This document shows positions 6,668-10,126 of a stretch of DNA of 10,126 nucleotides, one piece after another. The DNA is from Verrucomicrobiota bacterium. Its GTDB lineage: Bacteria > Verrucomicrobiota > Verrucomicrobiia > Chthoniobacterales > UBA10450. A program made the translations under genes and the position numbers. The DNA lies in the NCBI GenBank assembly GCA_003218525.1, contig QHNU01000016.1, forward strand, positions 1-10,126. The letters run 5' to 3'. The notes under the pieces are model-generated. The model worked only from the letters and a program-made list of their open reading frames with translations, was not told the origin of the DNA and did not search any database. How positions within the stretch are numbered: the first letter of the stretch is position 1; each line of letters opens with the position of its first letter.

Positions 6668-6986
6668 ATTACCATAGAATCTATACTGCCACTCGGTTTC
6701 TTTGCTCTCGCCTTTTTCGCCGTCATTGGTGGCGTTTGCTGGGCGTGCGTAAAGGACACCGATCAAACGTAGACCAACGCTCAATCAGGACGAGCGCTAC
6801 ATCGAAAAGCTCGTACCCAACCAATTCGGGCGCTTGTGCTGGTCAACTCCGAGGTCCGAAGTCGCGCCTCCAGCGACTGATTTTGGCGAGCAATCGATAG
6901 AGTCCGGCCCCAGCGAACTACTGAAATTGCAGAAAAACACGCCCGTTTTCCCTCGGGGTAAACGTTCAGTAGTGGCATCAATTTAG
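6668..6986 (+). pseudogene. Probable frameshifted small membrane protein gene
   Basis: No intact gene lies in 6609-7005, but two joined frames look coding. From 6668 to a TAG at 6770-6772, one frame gives a hydrophobic helix (ILPLGFFALAFFAVIGGVCW at 6683-6742) ending in charged KDTDQT. A second frame, open from 6753 to the TAG at 6984-6986, continues as a hydrophilic tail (LNQDERYIEKLVPNQFGRLC at 6780-6839, ending PVFPRGKRSVVASI), with codon choice like the neighbouring genes. Removing one base in about 6753-6770 would join them into roughly 105 codons: one transmembrane helix plus a soluble tail. There is also no ATG, GTG or TTG at the head of the first frame; only ATT, ATA and CTG are available. 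I do not recognise the family. It could be a decayed gene, a sequencing or assembly indel, or, less likely, a +1 recoding site at ACG-TAG-A. Confidence 0.4.
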
Positions 6987-6999
6987 CTCTGCAAAGCTA
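6984..6999 (+). promoter_or_regulatory. Small hairpin in the pilT ribosome-binding region
   Basis: TAGCT (6984-6988) can pair with AGCTA (6995-6999) around CTGCAA, ending 6 bases before the pilT ATG at 7006. It occupies the place where a Shine-Dalgarno would be, and none is seen. The 5-bp stem may be chance. If it forms it could modulate pilT translation. Confidence 0.2.
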
Positions 7000-7005
7000 G
7001 ATCGC

Positions 7006-8088
7006 ATGGCCCGCATCGACGCTTTTTTTAAATTGATGTCGGAACAAAAGGCGTCCGACTTGCACCTCTCAACTAACAACCCGCCGATGTTGCGAATCAA
7101 CGGCGACCTTGTTCGGGTCGATTATCCGGCACTCCAGAATGATGAACTCAAGGCGATGGTCTACGAAATTGCGCCGGAAGCCAAGATCAAGCTATTTGAA
7201 GAGACTCTCGACATCGACTTCGGTTACGAGGTTCCCGGCGTTGCGCGATACCGCGCCAATTTCTTTCAGCAAAAATACGGCATCTCCGCCGTGTTCCGAT
7301 TGATTCCATCCAAGGTCATGACAGTGGACGATCTCAGCCTGCCCGCGGTCTTAAAAAAATTTCCGCTGCTAAAAAAAGGCCTCGTGCTCGTGACCGGCCC
7401 TACCGGATCGGGCAAATCGACGACCCTCGCCGCGATGATGGATTACGCCAATCTCCAACGTCACGACCACATTATCACGGTGGAAGATCCGATTGAGTTT
7501 GTTCACCGTAGCCAAAACTGCCTTGTTCAACATCGTGAGGTAGGAGTCCACACGCGTTCATTTGCTAATGCGCTCCGCGGCGCCTTGCGAGAAGACCCGG
7601 ACATCCTGCTGGTCGGCGAAATGCGCGATTTGGAGACCATCGAGCTGGCGTTAACCGCCGCTGCAACCGGGCACCTCGTCTTCGGAACGCTACATACCTC
7701 GAGTGCGTCGAAAGCGGTTGATCGCATCATCGATGTTTTCCCGACCAATCAGCAAAACCAGATCCGGGCCACGCTGGCTGAATCGCTCAAAGGTGTTATC
7801 GCGCAAAATCTCTTCAAACGGATCGACACGCCGGGACGGGTAGCGGCATTGGAAATTCTGGTCGTCGATATGGCCATTGCCAACCTCGTTCGCGAAGCGA
7901 AAACGCATCAAATCCCGGGGATGATTCAAGTCGGCAAAAAGAAAGGCAACCAGCCCCTCGATGACGCGATCATGGAGCATCTGCGTCACGCCCGGATTTC
8001 GCCCGAGGAAGCCTACGACAAGGCCATCGACAAGAAGAAATTCCGGGCATTTCTGAAGAATCCGCCGGAAGATTGGACTGAGGAGTAA
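7006..8088 (+). CDS. pilT: Type IV pilus retraction ATPase PilT
   Basis: The 360-residue product is a typical PilT, a hexameric cytoplasmic ATPase that drives pilus disassembly for twitching motility. The N-terminal PAS-like domain includes the SDLHLSTNNPPMLRINGDL block (residues 17-35). The motor domain has Walker A GPTGSGKST (131-139), the Asp box ITVEDPIEF (157-165), Walker B ILLVGEMRD (200-208, Glu205 likely catalytic) and the His box TGHLVFGTLHT (221-231). The C-terminal PilT signature, usually AIRNLIRE, is AIANLVRE here (290-297), followed by HQIPGMIQVG, so the first Arg is lost. That signature and the overall size favour PilT over the assembly ATPase PilB. It begins a three-gene unit with 1- and 2-base gaps. 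The start ATG has no evident Shine-Dalgarno and sits behind a small hairpin. No pilin or PilB/PilC gene is in the window. Confidence 0.95.
   Translation: MARIDAFFKLMSEQKASDLHLSTNNPPMLRINGDLVRVDYPALQNDELKAMVYEIAPEAKIKLFEETLDIDFGYEVPGVARYRANFFQQKYGISAVFRLIPSKVMTVDDLSLPAVLKKFPLLKKGLVLVTGPTGSGKSTTLAAMMDYANLQRHDHIITVEDPIEFVHRSQNCLVQHREVGVHTRSFANALRGALREDPDILLVGEMRDLETIELALTAAATGHLVFGTLHTSSASKAVDRIIDVFPTNQQNQIRATLAESLKGVIAQNLFKRIDTPGRVAALEILVVDMAIANLVREAKTHQIPGMIQVGKKKGNQPLDDAIMEHLRHARISPEEAYDKAIDKKKFRAFLKNPPEDWTEE
8081..8085 (+). promoter_or_regulatory. Ribosome binding site of the second pilT-like gene
   Basis: AGGAG at 8081-8085 lies inside the last codons of pilT, 4 bases before the ATG at 8090. 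It is one of the few strong Shine-Dalgarno sequences in the window, and it fixes the start of the second ATPase. The spacing is a little short, and coupling to pilT termination at 8086-8088 is likely. Confidence 0.6.
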
Positions 8089-8089
8089 C

Positions 8090-9256
8090 ATGCGGTTACC
8101 GGAGCTGGACAGAATTCTTTCCGCGATGCTGAAAAGCTTCGATGGCATCTCGGACCTCAATTTTTCGGTTGGCCATCCGCTCCAGGTGGAGGCGTTCGGT
8201 GAACTAAAGCCCGTGTTAACCGACCCCCCAATTGAATCCCTCACGCCGTATCAGACAGAGCAGATCGGGCTCGCGTTAATGCAAGGCAATCCACGTCTGC
8301 TCCATGATTACTTCACCGCTGGCTCCTGCGACTCGAGCTACTCCTTAAGCGAGGAGGCGCGATTTCGCGTCAATATTTTTCGACAGCAAGGAAACTTTGC
8401 CATCGTCCTGCGCAGGCTCGAAGCCAACGTTCCCACCCTCGAGGGGTTGCAGTTGCCCCAAATCTTAAGAGAAGTCGCACGAGAGAAAACCGGATTGGTT
8501 CTGGTCACGGGTGCAACTGGCAGCGGCAAAACGACCACCCTGGCAGCGCTGCTCAACGAGATTAACGAAACACAACCGGTGCACATTGTGACGCTGGAAG
8601 ATCCCATCGAATTCGTTCATCCAACGCGCAAAGCCACGTTTAATCAGCGCGAACTCGGCCAGGACTTTGACAGTTATCCGAACGGGCTCCGCGCAGCACT
8701 GCGTCAGGCTCCCAAAGTCATTCTTGTAGGTGAAATGCGCGATCGCGCTACAGTCGAGGTGGCCCTGACTGCCGCGGAAACGGGGCACTTGGTGCTCAGC
8801 ACCCTTCATACTGTCGATGCTGGACAATCGATCAACCGAATCCTCGGTCTTTTCTCAATCGGTGAAGAACAACAATTGCGACTGAGATTGTCCGATATGC
8901 TCCGCTATGTCATCAGCCAGCGGCTCGCGCCGAAAGTCAGCGGCGGCCGACAATTGCTTACCGAAATCATGGGTAACAACTTGCGAACCAAGGAGGCAAT
9001 CGCGATCGGCGAAGGCGAGCATCGCAGTTTCTACGAGATCATCGAGGCCAGTTCACAGCTTGGCTGGATGACGTTCGATCAGTCAATCCTGGCGGCCTAC
9101 GAAAACGATTTGATCACGGAAGAAACGGCGCGTCTCTTCGCCACGCGTAAGGGGCGTATTACTCGGGGAATCGATCTGATTCAAAAGGTGCGTGGTGCAG
9201 ACACCGAGCTCGATTCCGGCCTTCGCCTCGACGTCCAGACACCGGCATTCCGTTAA
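8090..9256 (+). CDS. Second PilT/PilU-family pilus retraction ATPase
   Basis: This 388-residue protein is a paralogue of the preceding PilT. It shows Walker A GATGSGKTT (residues 141-149), the Asp box VTLEDPIEF (167-175), Walker B ILVGEMRD (211-218, Glu215) and the His box TGHLVLSTLHT (231-241), so the ATPase site looks intact. The N-terminal domain is more divergent than in PilT (SDLNFSVGHPLQVEAFGEL, 21-39). In place of AIRNLIRE it has NNLRTKEAIAIGE (296-308), then SFYEIIEASSQLGWMTFDQS (313-332) and an extended tail to TPAFR. In Proteobacteria PilU acts as an accessory motor that needs PilT; an equivalent job is likely here, though it could be a specialised PilT2. Its ATG is 1 base after the pilT stop, with AGGAG in the pilT 3' end, and the next gene starts 2 bases after its own stop. 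It is surely co-expressed with both. Confidence 0.92.
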   Translation: MRLPELDRILSAMLKSFDGISDLNFSVGHPLQVEAFGELKPVLTDPPIESLTPYQTEQIGLALMQGNPRLLHDYFTAGSCDSSYSLSEEARFRVNIFRQQGNFAIVLRRLEANVPTLEGLQLPQILREVAREKTGLVLVTGATGSGKTTTLAALLNEINETQPVHIVTLEDPIEFVHPTRKATFNQRELGQDFDSYPNGLRAALRQAPKVILVGEMRDRATVEVALTAAETGHLVLSTLHTVDAGQSINRILGLFSIGEEQQLRLRLSDMLRYVISQRLAPKVSGGRQLLTEIMGNNLRTKEAIAIGEGEHRSFYEIIEASSQLGWMTFDQSILAAYENDLITEETARLFATRKGRITRGIDLIQKVRGADTELDSGLRLDVQTPAFR

Positions 9257-9258
9257 TC

Positions 9259-9726
9259 ATGGAAAACGAAACCGATTCCGCGTTATTCGATGTCGGCGAT
9301 GATACCGCTCTCGTTTGCGTCGATCACGAGCAATATCAGAAGACGGTTGTGCCGCAGTTAATCGACCTGAATTATAAAGTTAACCTCAGTACGACTGAAG
9401 AAGACGTGCTGCTAAAACTGCGCGCCTACTCCTATCATGTGGTGGTCGTTTACGAGAATTTCAGGGGCTCGACCCTCGGCACGAATCCAGTACTGAGAGA
9501 ACTCGGGATTCACCCCGGCGCCAATCGCCGGGAACATTTTGTTGTGCTCCTGACCCATCGTTTCGCCACCAACGATCCAATGAGCGCGTTTGCTCTTAGC
9601 GTCGATCAGATTGTCAATATCGCGGATCTCGCGAATCTAAAACCGGTACTTCGCCGAGGGACGGCACAACATCGTGAAATGTATCATTCATTTCATTCGA
9701 CGTTGAAGGCATCCCGAGCGATGTAA
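9259..9726 (+). CDS. Degenerate receiver-like (CheY-fold) protein linked to the pilus ATPases
   Basis: The 155-residue product has the strand-helix pattern of a response-regulator receiver: TALVCVDHEQYQKTVVPQLI (residues 16-35), VNLSTTEEDVLLKLRAYSYH (41-60), the strand VVVVYENF (61-68) and FVVLLTH (94-100). The phospho-acceptor Asp expected after the third strand is replaced by Tyr65-Glu66. One acidic-pocket residue (Asp22) and the Thr after strand four (Thr99) remain. The fifth strand IVNIADLANLK lacks the usual Lys-Pro. It therefore probably does not take a phosphate and acts as a binding module. I recall similar lone domains in Verrucomicrobiota and Deltaproteobacteria relatives, but I cannot name a characterised member. 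It starts 2 bases after the second ATPase with no ribosome site, so translation is coupled. The context suggests a regulator or adaptor of pilus retraction; that is inference. Confidence 0.8.
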   Translation: MENETDSALFDVGDDTALVCVDHEQYQKTVVPQLIDLNYKVNLSTTEEDVLLKLRAYSYHVVVVYENFRGSTLGTNPVLRELGIHPGANRREHFVVLLTHRFATNDPMSAFALSVDQIVNIADLANLKPVLRRGTAQHREMYHSFHSTLKASRAM

Positions 9727-9802
9727 GAAGCCGGGTAAAATCGCGCCGATCGGGCCCCGGGCGCAGTCATGGCGCGAAGCGATTGGGCCCGCCGAGATCA
9801 AC
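9727..9802. other. Short GC-rich spacer after the pilus unit
   Basis: This 76-base spacer is GC-rich and carries the palindrome GGGCCC twice, at 9752-9757 and 9785-9790. GCGCC (9743-9747) can pair with GGCGC (9760-9764). No T-run follows, so it is not a standard terminator, and I see no clear promoter. Confidence 0.3.
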
Positions 9803-10027
9803 ATGAACATAATGACATGGGCAAGTTTTTGCTGGGATTTGGCAAAGGCTGATTTGCCTGGGATCGTTGCCCCAAAGCATTACCGATTGCGCATTGTCGG
9901 CGCCGAGGATTACGAGGAAACGCGCAAGATGATCGGCCGATCGTTCGCGCTCGATCCGAATTGGAATTCCGCTCTGCATGAAGCGAACGCGATCGTGGAG
10001 AACGCGATTGCGCGCTCGCTGAGTTGA
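9803..10027 (+). CDS. Hypothetical 74-residue protein
   Basis: ATG 9803 opens a 74-codon frame (a second ATG at 9812 is equally possible) ending in TGA at 10025-10027. The codon use, with many G/C third positions, resembles the window's real genes, which supports coding on this strand rather than on the opposite one. The product has no signal or membrane helix. Its middle, HYRLRIVGAEDYEETRKMIG, looks like the strand-helix opening of a small alpha/beta domain, then SFALDPNWNSALHEANAIVE. I do not recognise the family; a remote likeness to the start of GNAT acetyltransferases is too weak to name it. The end coincides with the point where the opposite strand begins to read like a cupin, so its natural C-terminus may be missing. 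It lies 76 bases after the receiver-like gene, with no strong ribosome site. Confidence 0.5.
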   Translation: MNIMTWASFCWDLAKADLPGIVAPKHYRLRIVGAEDYEETRKMIGRSFALDPNWNSALHEANAIVENAIARSLS

Positions 10028-10126
10028 CCGACCTGGTTTCAGCGTCATCATCGCGGTCTGCGTGCGCTTCGTTGTTTGCAAAATTTCGAACCACGCCGTG
10101 GCTTCTCCAATGTTTCGGACGTTCAT
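10022..10126 (-). pseudogene. N-terminal fragment of a cupin-like gene
   Basis: The minus strand starts with ATG at the very edge (10126-10124) and reads MNVRNIGEATAWFEILQTTK then RTQTAMMTLKPGRST, to codon 35 at 10024-10022. The pattern xxQTTxRxQTAxMxLxPG is what I know from the first strand of small single-domain cupins, where SDQVLLVLEG and metal-binding His residues should follow. Here the frame instead runs to a TGA at 9769-9767 through residues with no cupin features, opposite the 74-codon plus-strand ORF. Neither of the other minus frames restores a cupin. I read this as a gene truncated after ~35 codons; a chance resemblance or a different family with a similar N-terminus is possible. 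Confidence 0.4.

Noticed and set aside
6664..6900. 78-codon plus ORF from TTG 6664
   Set aside because: It is Arg/Ser-rich and in a different frame from the hydrophobic helix and from the codon-biased tail; it looks like a shadow frame.
6781..6981. 66-codon minus-strand ORF in the pilT upstream gap
   Set aside because: It has no recognisable motif and overlaps the better-supported plus-strand coding pattern, though I cannot exclude it fully.
7690..8244. 184-codon minus-strand ORF spanning the pilT/pilT2 boundary
   Set aside because: It is opposite two well-supported ATPase genes and shows no family features.
1..10126. CRISPR arrays, tRNA/rRNA genes, insertion sequences, phage or defence modules
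   Set aside because: I saw no regularly spaced repeats, no cloverleaf with CCA-type ends, no transposase and no nuclease/toxin-antitoxin pattern in either strand.

Overview
The window (about 10.1 kb, moderately GC-rich) looks like a piece of a Gram-negative, LPS-making bacterium of the Verrucomicrobiota. The main support is a fused lpxC-fabZ gene translationally coupled to lpxA, a fused spmA-spmB gene in a non-spore-forming background, and a pair of adjacent PilT-type ATPase genes followed by a degenerate receiver protein. A soil lineage near Chthoniobacterales is my guess from general resemblance and cannot be proved here.

Layout, left to right. (1) 1-1360, plus strand: the 3' part of a bifunctional LpxC/FabZ gene, cut by the window edge just after the codon of a predicted catalytic Asp, then lpxA with a 4-base ATGA overlap. 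Together they encode early lipid A steps plus a fatty-acid dehydratase. (2) 1435-2235, minus strand: a metallo-beta-lactamase-fold hydrolase of the PhnP-like type with an N-terminal CxCxxC, convergent with lpxA and divergent from recN. (3) 2241-2272: a short intergenic direct repeat between the divergent genes. (4) 2280-6608, plus strand: recN (DNA repair ATPase), a spmA-spmB fusion, a spacer with a strong hairpin, and an FAD-dependent ferredoxin-reductase-like enzyme followed by a weak terminator. (5) 6609-7005: a stretch with no intact gene, holding what looks like a frameshifted small membrane protein gene. (6) 7006-9726: a tight three-gene unit, pilT, a second pilT/pilU-like gene and a CheY-like protein without the phospho-acceptor Asp, probably the retraction module of a type IV pilus. 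(7) 9727-10126: a 74-codon hypothetical ORF meeting head-on with what looks like the N-terminal 35 codons of a cupin gene. Both reading frames change character at the same point near 10022-10027.

Most of the window is ordinary housekeeping. I did not find a clearly new multi-gene system. The places worth a second look are the pilT-pilT2-pseudoreceiver unit, the broken membrane-protein gene before it, and the apparent junction at the right end.
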